A DNA stretch of 50,399 nucleotides from Endotrypanum monterogeii (Eukaryota > Euglenozoa > Kinetoplastea > Trypanosomatida > Trypanosomatidae). Location of the stretch: positions 2,320,678 through 2,371,076 of the forward strand of contig CM007320.1 of assembly GCA_000333855.2 (NCBI GenBank), given 5' to 3'. The position numbers were made by a program, and so were the translations under genes. Of the stretch, positions 41,447 through 50,399 are shown one piece after another; position 1 is the first letter of the stretch, and the number at the start of each line of letters is the position of its first letter. The notes below the pieces were generated by a model. That model had not been told where the DNA came from. It searched no databases and saw only the letters and a program-made list of their open reading frames with translations.

Positions 41447-41813
41447 CAGGATACGTGCACACTGTGCAGAATCAGTTCTAGAGAGTGCTACCGAGAGAGG
41501 GGAAGCCAACTCGGTCCTCTTCACTTCACTGACTTGCATTTGGGGGGGGGAGTGGGGTAAACGGGTGCGCATTGAAACCCCAGGATTTCTGCTCAGAGGA
41601 GGTGCGAGGAGTTGTCTTTTTTTTTTAAACGTGACGCTCTTAAAAAAAAAAAGGCAATACGCTTGTTTTCAGCTCAAGCGCTTGTCTCACTCTTGCACGA
41701 AGTTGATTCCTCTTGTAGGATTTTTTCGCATTGAAGTAGTCCTTTAGTGCAGCCGCGTGTGTGTGTGTGTGTGTCTGACAGTTGCCGATAATTTACCTTG
41801 CATAAGGAGTACA

Positions 41814-41857
41814 CACTCCATTTCTTTCAATTTTCTTTTGCTTGTTTAACTATTTAG
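41814..41857 (+). promoter_or_regulatory. Predicted spliced-leader acceptor for 391-aa membrane protein
   Basis: T/C-rich tract and TATTTAG with AG at 41856-41857. It removes the in-frame ATG at 41842 and leaves ATG 41878 as the first start. Confidence 0.7.
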
Positions 41858-41877
41858 ATTGCTTCTTCGCGTCAGTC

Positions 41878-43053
41878 ATGTCCTGCGAGCACATCGATCC
41901 GAAGGACTTCCACGGTCCTGCGGCCAATCAGTACACGCTCAACTGCCTCGAGGAGCTGGCACGTAGCCCGAAGTTCAAATCGTATGTTCGTCACATAGAG
42001 TACAAGGAGCGTTTTTACCTCACATGGTTCCTGGCTCCCTTCACACTATTCGGTGTTCTCTATTATCACCTCGCGGTATTTGGGGAGGAGGGTATCACTC
42101 TGTTCACAGAGCCGTCGACGAGGTCGGCTCTCTCTCTGACAGTGATACCTGCTGGGGTTGTGATAGCGACGCTTCTCTTGTTATTTTTCACCGCTCCATG
42201 CATCGCGATTGCACCCTTTGTGGGGTTTTTCGAGGAGCCCGGGCGGTGGCAATCCTTCACCACACTGGTCTTCCTCACATTGGTGAATGTCGCCATCGTT
42301 TCTTATGGCGGGAGTTACTTGCATTATCCGCCGTTCGTGACGACAATGCCTTCCTTGACGACACTGATGGTGTCATGGAACCCAATAGACATTGCGGCTG
42401 TCCTCCTTCGTGACATATTTGTGCGCCGTGCATTGTGCCTGCAGGGATTTCTTGTAGCCGGCTACGTTGTTGCACTTTGGCGCAGCTCCTTCTGGGGCCG
42501 CATGTGGCATCCTCCGCTTCCACTTCTGACAATACCGATTGCCGTAGGTCTTTATGGGGTCGGGTGGTGGATGGTAGTGCAAAAGGGCTTGCCCTTATTT
42601 TTCACCGCGAATGGTCGTCCCACTCATGTGGCACAGGCACTGTGTTGGTCTGCGGTCCAGTCCGATCCTGCCAGCGCTGCAAACTTGTGTCTCGCAGTAG
42701 CCAAAGAAATTGCTCGGCAAGTCCTCAGCGATATAGCCCCTCTTTGGCAGCAGCGCCAGCTTCCCATGGTCTTGCAGAGCCCGTCTTCGTCCATGTCACT
42801 CTATCTTGCCACGGCGTCCATGGCTCTAATACACGTCCTCGTGCTCCTATCAAAGCCTGTTATGGACTTCTTGCTGGAGGCTTTCTTCTTGATCCTTCCA
42901 ACGGACCCGACATTGTGGGGACTCACACTGTTAGGAGCGATCGGTGGCGCCGTTTCGCTGTGGCGCATGGATGATGAGTCTACGTACGTGCCTTACATTG
43001 CCGGCCTCTGTGCACTTGCTCTTGCTCTTTCGTTGAACGGGTTTATCGCATAG
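41878..43053 (+). CDS. Hypothetical multi-pass membrane protein, 391 aa
   Basis: A hydrophilic N-terminal 45 residues (MSCEHIDPKDFHGP...) are followed by about nine or ten hydrophobic segments, with a soluble loop of about 50 residues between segments at roughly 265-315 (rich in Ala, Gln and Leu, containing LAVAKEIARQVLSDIAPLWQQ). There is no cleavable signal peptide. No transporter signature, catalytic motif or repeated half was recognised. Codon use is like its neighbours and a clear acceptor precedes it, so the gene is real. Likely an endomembrane protein of a kinetoplastid-specific family. Confidence 0.75.
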   Translation: MSCEHIDPKDFHGPAANQYTLNCLEELARSPKFKSYVRHIEYKERFYLTWFLAPFTLFGVLYYHLAVFGEEGITLFTEPSTRSALSLTVIPAGVVIATLLLLFFTAPCIAIAPFVGFFEEPGRWQSFTTLVFLTLVNVAIVSYGGSYLHYPPFVTTMPSLTTLMVSWNPIDIAAVLLRDIFVRRALCLQGFLVAGYVVALWRSSFWGRMWHPPLPLLTIPIAVGLYGVGWWMVVQKGLPLFFTANGRPTHVAQALCWSAVQSDPASAANLCLAVAKEIARQVLSDIAPLWQQRQLPMVLQSPSSSMSLYLATASMALIHVLVLLSKPVMDFLLEAFFLILPTDPTLWGLTLLGAIGGAVSLWRMDDESTYVPYIAGLCALALALSLNGFIA

Positions 43054-44346
43054 AAGCTCGGGCGTGTAGACAACGCGTCTCTGCTACTACTCATCAAAAA
43101 AAAAAAGAGTGTGGATGTAGGTGAGGGAATACAAGGCAGTGTTGTCGGTACGGAGGAGAGACTGCGGACGGGAGGGGGTGCAACAATACTGTGGGTGTCG
43201 GTGTTTTTTTTTTTCCAGCCTGATGCCGTGCGCATGTGGCCACCCCTTACATTCTTTTCCTAGCTTCTCTTCCCTTCGTTGATTTACCTTCCCTCAACAG
43301 TACGTTTGTCTCACCCCGTGCCCCCGCCCGCCACCTGCTCTGCGAGTCAAAAGAAATGGGTAAGAGGGAAGGAGAGGTGGGGCATACGCATGCGAGCGTT
43401 GATTATCTTAATGGGCACGCCCATGCAGCATCCGCGCTTCACATCGATGGACACACTACCACGGTGACCGTAGAGAGATGAAAAGTTACACGCAGAGCCA
43501 AGGTGAACAATCTCTGCAGACTAGAGCTGGTCAATGGCCAACGCCCTCTAGAAAAGCACTTGACTACTACAGAATAGGCAGACGTTTGCTCGGGTGAGCT
43601 TGCATACATGTGGGCTCTAGTGGTTGGAGGAAGGACGAGGGTGCATATCACTTCATTAGTCGATGAATCTTGACCCCTCTTTTTTTTTCTCTGTGAGATG
43701 TTTTTTTTTTTTTAGATGTGGGAGGCAGCGTGTGCCGCCCCCCCCCTCCCTTCATCATTTTACATACCATCGAGTGAGGCTCAAGTGTCGTCGACTGGCC
43801 TGGATGGGGGGTTCACAGAACGTTGTGCCGCCCCCCTCCCTTTTTTCTCCCGCAAAACTTCGACGGATTCCTTTCAGGTGGGTTTCTGCTTTGAAATACA
43901 AGGTCAAGTGTCTTTCATCGCAGCACATGAAGCGGCTTCCTCTTACTTGATTCTTCTTTGCTGCTACTCCTCTTCCTATCTGGTTGCTTTACGCGAGGGC
44001 ACAACGCGCTAATATGCATCTCCACCGAAACATTTGAACTGGTGCTCAACTATCCGCGTATAATAACAACACGTACACACACATACACAGGCTGGTACCT
44101 TTCTTTGGAGCTCACATTGCGAAGCAGAAAGTGGCTGAAGGAAAGAAAAGTGTTACAGCCACATCCAGGTCCTATTCACAAAAAAAGGTGAAGTAAGGGG
44201 AAGGTGGTTCAGCTGAACCAGAAGAAGCGCCTAGGCACTCTAGTGAACTTCTGCACTCATTCGCCTTTCCCCCCCCCCCTCAGCCTCAGACCCCTCTGAA
44301 AAAAAAATTCCAACACTCGTTTATCTTTCATCTACTATTGCACTCG
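43054..44346. other. Intergenic region (1.3 kb)
   Basis: Contains A/T-runs (43097-43106, 43204-43215, 43680-43714), C-runs (43738-43747), a possible 41-codon gene (43356) and, at the end, an acceptor made mainly of C (44266-44281, AG 44282-44283). Confidence 0.5.
43356..43481 (+). CDS. Possible 41-aa microprotein, His-rich
   Basis: The tract GATTTACCTTCCCTCAACAG (AG 43299-43300) is a plausible acceptor and this is the first ATG after it. The 41-residue peptide is soluble and His/Gly/Thr-rich (MGKREGEVGHTHASVDYLNG..., ending TVTVER), with seven His in the body, which might suggest metal binding. Codon use is mixed. It is not recognised and could be untranslated DNA. Confidence 0.28.
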   Translation: MGKREGEVGHTHASVDYLNGHAHAASALHIDGHTTTVTVER

Positions 44347-45789
44347 ATGGATATCACCGATGCAGGCGCTGTCCTCGCGGGTGCCGGCGGCTCGACTAAT
44401 GCTGCGTACCCGGCCGAGGCACAGTCTTTAAAGGTTGCTGTCAACGATAAGGCCGCTCAAAGCATTCCTGACTCGCCCCTGGTAACTGAGGGGCTCTCCA
44501 AGTCTGGAAGGGACAATGCACCTCTTCCCGGTCTACGCAGTACATCAGATAATAGTGCAGACATGGACGCTGTGCTCGGTGGTCACGAAAGCGACACCGA
44601 GGTCAATGGCTCCGGGGTGGAGGAGTGTGAGGAGATACACGGGGAAGAGGACGAAATCGAGGAAGACACCGAGTACATGGAGGAGGATCCTGAGGAGGTA
44701 GATGAAGAAGACTATGAATACGAGCCAAAGGAGGCTGTCGTTGATACCTTATCCACGCCCTCCACTTCCTCACCTAAGCTCATGATAACGATAGGCACTC
44801 GGCAGTACAAGGCCTCTGCCTTTGTGAAGAACAGGGGCCTTTCGTACGTTCCCGGAAAGCTCAAGTCCAATCCAAAGGCCACTTTCGAGGCCTGCATCAC
44901 CAGTGCCCCGCACAATATCCTCGACTGCCAGAAGCTTCACCTCAGCAACCGTGGCATCCTCGTGGGCGACCGGTTCATTCGGCTCAACATGTTTGTCGAT
45001 AATCCGGGCAAGGAGGCAATGCTGCGCAACCCAGCAAGGTCGCTGAAAATGCGCATCTGCCGCCGCGACGCGGTGCCACAAAAAGGAGAGACCCATGACA
45101 TCTCTACTTGCTCCAGCTTGCACCTTCTGCCTGACATTCTGTTCATTGGCATTCCTGGACTGAGGACGGCCTACTTCGAGGCGGAGGTGCGCCACAACCT
45201 GGCATTCACAAAACTCAAAGAACAGCCGTGGGAGACCCAGTGCGGGACGTGGTGCCGTGGAGTGCGCTCACACGTTGTGACCACGTGCCGGTTTCTCCAC
45301 TACAACCGAGGCGACAACTACACCGAGAAGCCGACTCCGCCACACCGGCCCTTGGCTGCCATTCCCGATCTCACACCGAGCCGCCCTCCACAGGCAACGG
45401 ACTCGAACCGCCGAGGCCGCCGTGGTGGGCGTGGTGGGCGAGGCGGGAGGGGTTGTGGTCGTGGAGGTGGGCGTGGTGGCCGTGGGCGTGGTCGCGGGGG
45501 TGGCGGTCGTGGGGAGACAGCGCGCCCACTCCCGGCAGCTTTCCAACCCGGATTCGTTGCATCACCTCAGGGTGGTACGCCACAGGCAACTTTAGCGAAA
45601 ACACAGGAGAGCTGTGGCACGGGTAGTATGAAGTCTTCTAGTCAATATGTAGCTGAGACAGGCTGGATTACGAACACCAAGGACAAGGGCAGCGCCATTG
45701 ATCGCTGGATGCTCAACCTACTGCTCGCTCTGCTAGGGATCTTTCTTTTGCTCTTTATCGTTGTTCTGCGCCGCGAGGAGACGGATTAG
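44347..45789 (+). CDS. Acidic/Cys-His-repeat/RGG tail-anchored protein, 480 aa
   Basis: Order of parts: a Ser/Ala/Gly-rich N-terminus; a strongly acidic block (92-129, Glu/Asp/Tyr); three Cys-His units spaced about 60 residues apart (C183-x5-H189-x4-C194-x3-H198; C238-x11-H250-x4-C255-x3-H259; C303-x5-H309-x4-C314-x3-H318); a Gly/Arg RGG-type box (about 355-390); and one hydrophobic helix at the very C-terminus (about 455-474) ending LRREETD. The last Cys-x3-His of each unit resembles the end of a CCCH zinc finger. RGG boxes bind RNA and are methylated by PRMTs; a C-terminal helix suggests post-translational insertion in the ER or mitochondrial outer membrane. Together these suggest an RNA-binding protein on a membrane surface (inference). 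Start is the first ATG after acceptor 44282-44283. Confidence 0.8.
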   Translation: MDITDAGAVLAGAGGSTNAAYPAEAQSLKVAVNDKAAQSIPDSPLVTEGLSKSGRDNAPLPGLRSTSDNSADMDAVLGGHESDTEVNGSGVEECEEIHGEEDEIEEDTEYMEEDPEEVDEEDYEYEPKEAVVDTLSTPSTSSPKLMITIGTRQYKASAFVKNRGLSYVPGKLKSNPKATFEACITSAPHNILDCQKLHLSNRGILVGDRFIRLNMFVDNPGKEAMLRNPARSLKMRICRRDAVPQKGETHDISTCSSLHLLPDILFIGIPGLRTAYFEAEVRHNLAFTKLKEQPWETQCGTWCRGVRSHVVTTCRFLHYNRGDNYTEKPTPPHRPLAAIPDLTPSRPPQATDSNRRGRRGGRGGRGGRGCGRGGGRGGRGRGRGGGGRGETARPLPAAFQPGFVASPQGGTPQATLAKTQESCGTGSMKSSSQYVAETGWITNTKDKGSAIDRWMLNLLLALLGIFLLLFIVVLRREETD

Positions 45790-45819
45790 CGCTGATGGCG
45801 TCAAGGCGTACCAGTGTCC

Positions 45820-45842
45820 GGGGAGGGAGGGAGGGGGGGGGG
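45820..45842 (+). repeat. G-run tract, potential G-quadruplex in 3' UTR
   Basis: Four or more runs of three or more G, starting 31 bases after the stop of the RGG protein, on the transcribed-sense strand, so the mRNA could fold into a G-quadruplex. Confidence 0.7.
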
Positions 45843-46442
45843 TGCACCAGCTCGGTTTCCTCGTGTGCTTGCGTGAATGCATGATTGTGTGCTGCTGAAG
45901 GCGCGCATCTGAACGTTTAAATGTTTGTTTTGGCTCATCTAATTGTAAAACGGCCATGTGTGAAGATGTTAGCGGGGAGCGTGTGGCGTGTGTAGTTGTC
46001 GATCCATGAAGAGGCATATTGAGTCGCTTGTCCCACTCAAGTAGTTTGATTTTTTTTTTTAAGTTTCACTTTGTCCATCCCGTGGTGGAGGGTGATATTT
46101 TATCAACAGGACACTTTTTTTTTTTCAGTACGCGATTGAAAAAAAAAATACATCCTGCTGCTTTTGAGGAAGGGGGTTGAGTGGCTGTAAACAACATTGT
46201 GTGTGTGTGTCTGTGTGTGTGTGTCAGATGCCTGACCTCTCCGTTTTCCTTTTAGCACCATATTAATTCTTGTTTTTTTTTTTCAATACTCTGCTGTCTG
46301 TGTGTGTAGATGTGTGTTTGGAGACTGGCCGTGTTTCGCTCTTAATCCGCTGAGTTGCAAGAGGCAAAGGGAGAAAAGATGTCTCTAGAGAGGCCGTCAA
46401 TGTCGTAGGTGTTTACACCTTGGTCGAAGCGCAGCCTTGGAG

Positions 46443-46477
46443 AGGGGAGGGAGGGAGGGAGGGAGGGGAGGGGGGGG
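46443..46477 (+). repeat. (GGGA)n tract, potential G-quadruplex
   Basis: Repeated GGGA units then a G run, on the sense strand in the intergenic DNA before CPC. Confidence 0.85.
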
Positions 46478-47160
46478 TGTAGTACGTGCATGGCCTCGCT
46501 CCCATCACCTCTTGATTAGTCCGCTTTTTTTTTTTTTCCATCACCACCCTTTCTCTTTCTCCGAACACGTGGAGCCCCTCGCGGTGTGTATGGGCGGGGG
46601 ATATTCACTTGCTCAACTGAAGCTCCCTTTCAAAGGTGTTAGCCGATGCATTGTCTTTTAACAACCTCTTGGTAGAGGGGCTCCTTGTAGCGTTCACTCG
46701 CCAAGTCGGCGGCAAGGCTCGAGTAGCGCCAACCCCGCCCTTGTGTCTTGGCCTCCCTCTCCCCTTTATGGATTCCCCGGTTTCTCTTGTCAGTTGACTT
46801 GATGGTCATCGGCATCTCGTGAAGAGGTAGAAGCTGTCTTTGAGCCGCTTGCCTCGTTTATCTTTCTCCCCGTCGGCCCTCCCCTTTAACTCCTCCTTTC
46901 GCTTCTACCTTGTTTCATGAATACTTCACGTGCCTCGCATGGTGGGGGTGGTGGGGGTGCTTCTTTATTAAACTATCCATCTTTTTCTTTTCTCATGGAC
47001 TCGTTTTTTTTTTCTTCGATTTTGCTTGATTGATGTGTTCACTGCTTCGTCCGTTACGACGGTCATGTGGTTTGGCCTATTCTGTTGTTCTGATCCCAAA
47101 CGCCCACCAACACACACACCAACACACATATACATACACACACATAAATAAATATATAAA

Positions 47161-47179
47161 TATATATATATATATATAT
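47161..47179. repeat. (TA)n microsatellite
   Basis: TA tract with an AT-rich lead-in (from about 47143), about 100 bases upstream of the earlier possible CPC acceptor. Confidence 0.9.
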
Positions 47180-47435
47180 GTTTATTATTGAATCCTCTTC
47201 AGAATACCCCTGAACATCACCCCTTGTTATCAGTGGCTCGTATTCCTTTTCCCTTTTCCTTTGTTTTTCTCCCTATTTTTCAGCCCTATCACGTTTCATT
47301 GTGTGCCATCTCTCTCGAGTTCGGGTCTACGCAGGCGTAGTCATCCACAGAAATACACATTTCACACATTTGTCTTGTTTTTTTTTCCGTTTGCTCATCG
47401 GTACTGTTTTCGGCTCTGTGTACTGTAAAGCAACC

Positions 47436-48458
47436 ATGACTGTGCTCACCAAGTCTGTGCTGTGCTTGGTGGCCGTGCTCGCCGTGTTGTTGGCCACCAC
47501 TGTGAGCGGCTTTTATGTCGATCCAAGCCGCACGCCACATCTCAACGATCAACTGGCATCGGCCATCAACGCCAGGACGAATGGTCAGTGGACCGCCTCG
47601 GCGGACAATGGCCATTTGATTAAAGGCAAGAGTCTCAATGAGCTGCGCAGTCTGATGGGTGTGCTCAGCACAAGCACATCGGCTGTCGCCCCACGTATCT
47701 TCTCTGAGAAGGAGCTGCAGGATGATCTTCCGGAGTTCTTTGACGCAGCCGAGCATTGGCCCCAATGTCCCACGATCGGCGAGATTCGCGACCAGTCCAA
47801 CTGCGGGTCGTGCTGGGCCATCGCCGCAGCGGAGGCTATCTCTGATCGCTACTGCACTGTTGCCGGGATTCCAGACCGCCGTATCTCGACCGCAAACCTA
47901 CTCTCTTGCTGCTTCGTGTGCGGCATGGGCTGCCAAGGCGGCATCCCGACGATGGCGTGGTTGTGGTGGGTGTGGGTGGGCCTCACAACGGAGTCCTGCC
48001 AGACATACCCTTTTGCCCCATGCAGCCACCACAGCAAGAGCGACAAGTACCCACCTTGCCCAAGCACCATCTACGCGACCCCCGCGTGCAACACCACCTG
48101 TGACGACGAAAAGAGGGAACTCATCAAGTTCAAGGGCTCCAAGTCCTACTCCGTCAGCGGCGAGGAAGCGTACAAGCGCGAACTGATGACCAACGGCCCG
48201 TTCGAGGTGGCCCTTGATGTGTACGCTGATTTTCCACTCTACAAGAGTGGCGTATACAGCCACGTCTCTGGTGACCGTCTCGGCGGTCACGCCGTGAAGC
48301 TGGTCGGCTGGGGCGTTCAGGACGGTGTCCCGTACTGGAAGATCGCGAACAGCTGGAACACCGACTGGGGTGACAACGGCTACTTTCTGATCAAGCGCGG
48401 CAATAACGAGTGTGGTGTCGAGGCAAGCGGTGTGGCTGGCACACCTTCCACGGAGTAG
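47436..48458 (+). CDS. CPC: Cathepsin B-like cysteine protease (CPC)
   Basis: A 340-residue papain-family protease (C1A) of the lysosome or endosome. Seen: signal peptide (1-25); a short propeptide (about 26-95); oxyanion Gln120 in RDQSNCGSCWA with catalytic Cys126; a cathepsin B occluding loop with Cys196-Ser-His198-His199, the His-His pair that gives carboxydipeptidase activity; catalytic His285 in GGHAVKLVGWG; and Asn305 in ANSWNTDWG. The many paired cysteines fit cathepsin B disulfides. No long C-terminal extension is present, unlike cruzipain/CPB. Kinetoplastids usually carry one such gene. The upstream open frame (from 47301) runs through T-tracts, and ATG 47436 is the first after either acceptor. 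Confidence 0.95.
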   Translation: MTVLTKSVLCLVAVLAVLLATTVSGFYVDPSRTPHLNDQLASAINARTNGQWTASADNGHLIKGKSLNELRSLMGVLSTSTSAVAPRIFSEKELQDDLPEFFDAAEHWPQCPTIGEIRDQSNCGSCWAIAAAEAISDRYCTVAGIPDRRISTANLLSCCFVCGMGCQGGIPTMAWLWWVWVGLTTESCQTYPFAPCSHHSKSDKYPPCPSTIYATPACNTTCDDEKRELIKFKGSKSYSVSGEEAYKRELMTNGPFEVALDVYADFPLYKSGVYSHVSGDRLGGHAVKLVGWGVQDGVPYWKIANSWNTDWGDNGYFLIKRGNNECGVEASGVAGTPSTE

Positions 48459-50399
48459 CCATCGGCGCCATCAGGACCCGTTCTCTTTCCCGCGACTATC
48501 TCCGAGGGCTCTCGGAAAACATGACATCATCAAAGCCGCGCCCCCCCTTTTCCCCGTGGCTTTCGTGGACAGGAATGTGCGTCTCTGGCTCGCCATTGAA
48601 AGCTTTGGTGATATCTCATTTGCTTTTTTTACCCGTATGCTTGACTGATTTTTCCTTTTTTTTTTGCTTTTCCTTTTTTTTTTTTTCAGCAGCAGCGGCA
48701 CTGTTCTCTCAACCTCCTTTTTTTTTTCATAGGGGGATGAGGGTGGTGAGTAACGGGTAGAAAACATCGCAGTTGCTTACCACTTTTTTGTTTGCATGCT
48801 CATATAGTTCTCCTCTCTATGTTTTCGTACCGTGAGGGGAGGGAAAAAGAAACAGTGAAACATACAGAGTGATTGATTGGCAGCACTGTGTGCGTGTGTG
48901 TCTCAGTATTTGTTTTGTGTGTGGTAGGAACCTGCAAGATAGCTGTGCGCAAGAAAAAAAAAGAAAAAGTCATCAAAGAGGGAAATGGAGGGTTCTGTGT
49001 GCTCAGGGCAGTCTTTCTCCTGCCTCTCCCTGTTCTGGTTTGCCCCTGGCTCCTCATCATTGGTACACACTGGACTTCGCGTATCTACCTAGATGTAAAC
49101 AGACATACACACTCTGTTGCCCTATCATACTCTTACATCTTCACACACGCACATGTATGTGCATACATATACATGCGCGTGTGTGTGTGTATCAGTGTCG
49201 TGTTATTTTTGCTCGTATTCCGCTGATGGTTTCATATATATCATTTTTTTTTTCGCCTTTATCTCGTCACCGCAATTTCTCTTGTTTTCTGTTTTCTAGC
49301 TTTTGTATCTCGTTTTTTTTTCACGTGTTGTTCTTAGTGATTGTCAAGTGATGAATGATGATGCAGGTGATTCCTGTGGTCCGGTTCGTCATCATGCGTA
49401 TCCGCCTTCAACACAGTCCTTCTTTTTTTCCTTAAAAAAAGGACACATCACTGGATGTACATCTTATTTGTTTGAGGTCGTCATGGTGCGCTGATAGATA
49501 CTGGACCGCTGAAGCACAAAGGGGGGAGGAAGGAGAAAAAGTGGAAACGAGAAAAAGATGTACGACTAGCTATGTGAGGCTTGAGCTTGGGCAGTGTATA
49601 CCGACACCCCCGACACACACCCGGAGATGCACACACAAAAAGAGGAAGACGCCCTGAACAAATGAATTAAAAATTCCTTCTGCATTTTTTTCTTTTTGGC
49701 TACGGTTTTGGTTTGCCTGCGCTGTACTGTGTGTCGTGCTTTGATCTCTACTCAGCACAGCGTTCTCGGTCATGAATGTTTTTTTTTTCCCCATAGCACG
49801 GACAAGGGCCGAGAGCCCAACACTCTTGACTCGCTGAACGCTTTCGTGCCCCTCTTCTTCGCCCTCTTCTCCCTTTTCACTCAACTTGATTACCTGAGTC
49901 GAGATCAAATATTTTCTGGTGTTGTTTCACCTCGTTGGTATTTCGTGTTTTTCAAAATTGTTTTTTAGGACTCCTTCTTGGGAGTTTTTTTTCCTCTGAA
50001 AATATTTCACAGTGCAGGTCATATATGACTACTCCTCTTACGAGGGAGGCGGCAGGGGCAGCGGTCAGGGCCCATCTCCTCTGTTTTTCCCTTTCCTTCT
50101 TTTCAATGCGCTGCTGCTGCTAGGGGATTGGAGATGGTGCAGACGCCGCTGGGTTCATGACCGAACGAAAGCCAACCGCTCAGTTGAGAGGTGGGCATCT
50201 CTCCACCGAAGGGCTAAACAAATCCGGTTTCATGCTTCATGCAATCCTCTGTTATCCGTACGAGACACCTCATGTGCAGCCTGTCTGACCCCGCCTTCTA
50301 TATTCGCACAGCACCGTTGCCAGGCAACCTACCTCTTTGCCCAGGGGCGGTTTGCCATTCCGTCTCTTCAATGTTGCACGAGCGACGCCCCCCCCCCCC
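48459..50399. other. 3' end of window, 1.9 kb without a clear gene
   Basis: Holds strong pyrimidine tracts with AG at 48688-48689 and at about 48732, GT/CA tracts (48886-48900, 49178-49190), and a block of normal complexity from about 50130 to 50389. It includes a perfect 6-1-6 palindrome GTTGCCAGGCAAC (50316-50328). A 32-codon frame (50025-50123) follows an acceptor-like AG at 50010-50012 but is weak. The window stops in an 11-base C-run, which may be a contig end. Confidence 0.5.

Larger units (their letters stand above)
39326..41877. other. Long intergenic region (2.55 kb)
   Basis: Contains T-runs (39402-39414), a (CA)14-like tract (40021-40049), G-rich tracts (39532-39541, 41050-41059, 41221-41230), a long AT tract (41404-41443), a GT tract (41758-41774) and a possible 31-codon gene (40340). 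The acceptor for the membrane protein lies at 41856-41857. Confidence 0.5.
45790..47435. other. Intergenic region (1.65 kb)
   Basis: Contains G-rich tracts at 45820-45842 and 46443-46477, GT tracts (46199-46224), T-runs (46050-46060, 46113-46125), a TA tract (47161-47179), and possible acceptors for CPC at 47282-47283 and 47429-47430. A 23-codon frame near 46590 is too short to call. Confidence 0.5.

Overview
The window is nuclear DNA of a kinetoplastid (trypanosomatid) protozoan, written with the standard genetic code. The evidence is: intron-less genes packed on one strand for many kilobases; a pyrimidine tract followed by AG ahead of almost every start codon, as expected for spliced-leader trans-splicing; long T-rich intergenic regions; and family-specific proteins such as the DEK_C plus double-HMG-box protein TDP1, a cathepsin B-like CPC protease and a one-RRM U2B''-like protein. 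From memory, CPC, TDP1 and guanine deaminase lie close together on Leishmania chromosome 29, so the block looks syntenic with it. The DNA seems less GC-rich than Leishmania, so I do not name a genus.

Layout. Roughly 0.3-13 kb is a leftward gene cluster (minus strand). Reading away from its transcription start it holds an SLC35F-like transporter, tRNA isopentenyltransferase, signal peptide peptidase, a LETM1-like mitochondrial protein, an ABCG-type protein with a ruined ATPase site, and a 174-residue protein of unknown function. From 12.97 to 19.87 kb there is no convincing gene. This is a divergent strand-switch region, the usual place for RNA polymerase II start sites in these organisms, and it contains a 601-base assembly gap. 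The left side is A/C-rich and the right side G/T-rich on the plus strand, so each outgoing cluster begins with a G/T-rich non-template strand carrying long G runs. From 19.9 kb to the end is a rightward cluster: ARL3, a 491-residue protein of unknown function, a probable 38-residue membrane protein, two tandem cytochrome b5-domain paralogues, guanine deaminase, a 41-residue membrane protein, a U2B''-like RRM protein, a 639-residue protein of unknown function, TDP1, a 391-residue multi-pass membrane protein, an acidic/Cys-His/RGG/tail-anchored protein, and cathepsin B-like CPC.

The genes are a housekeeping mixture (vesicle and cilium GTPase traffic, tRNA modification, mitochondrial ion or ribosome biology, purine salvage, splicing, chromatin, lysosomal proteolysis) and do not form one pathway, which is normal for polycistronic transcription in this group. 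The most interesting observations are the mirrored composition of the strand-switch region, the pseudo-ATPase ABCG protein, the collinear cytochrome b5 pair, an uncatalogued Cys-His repeat in the RGG protein, and several very short genes hidden in long 'empty' intergenic stretches. No tRNA, rRNA, CRISPR array or clear intact transposon was recognised.
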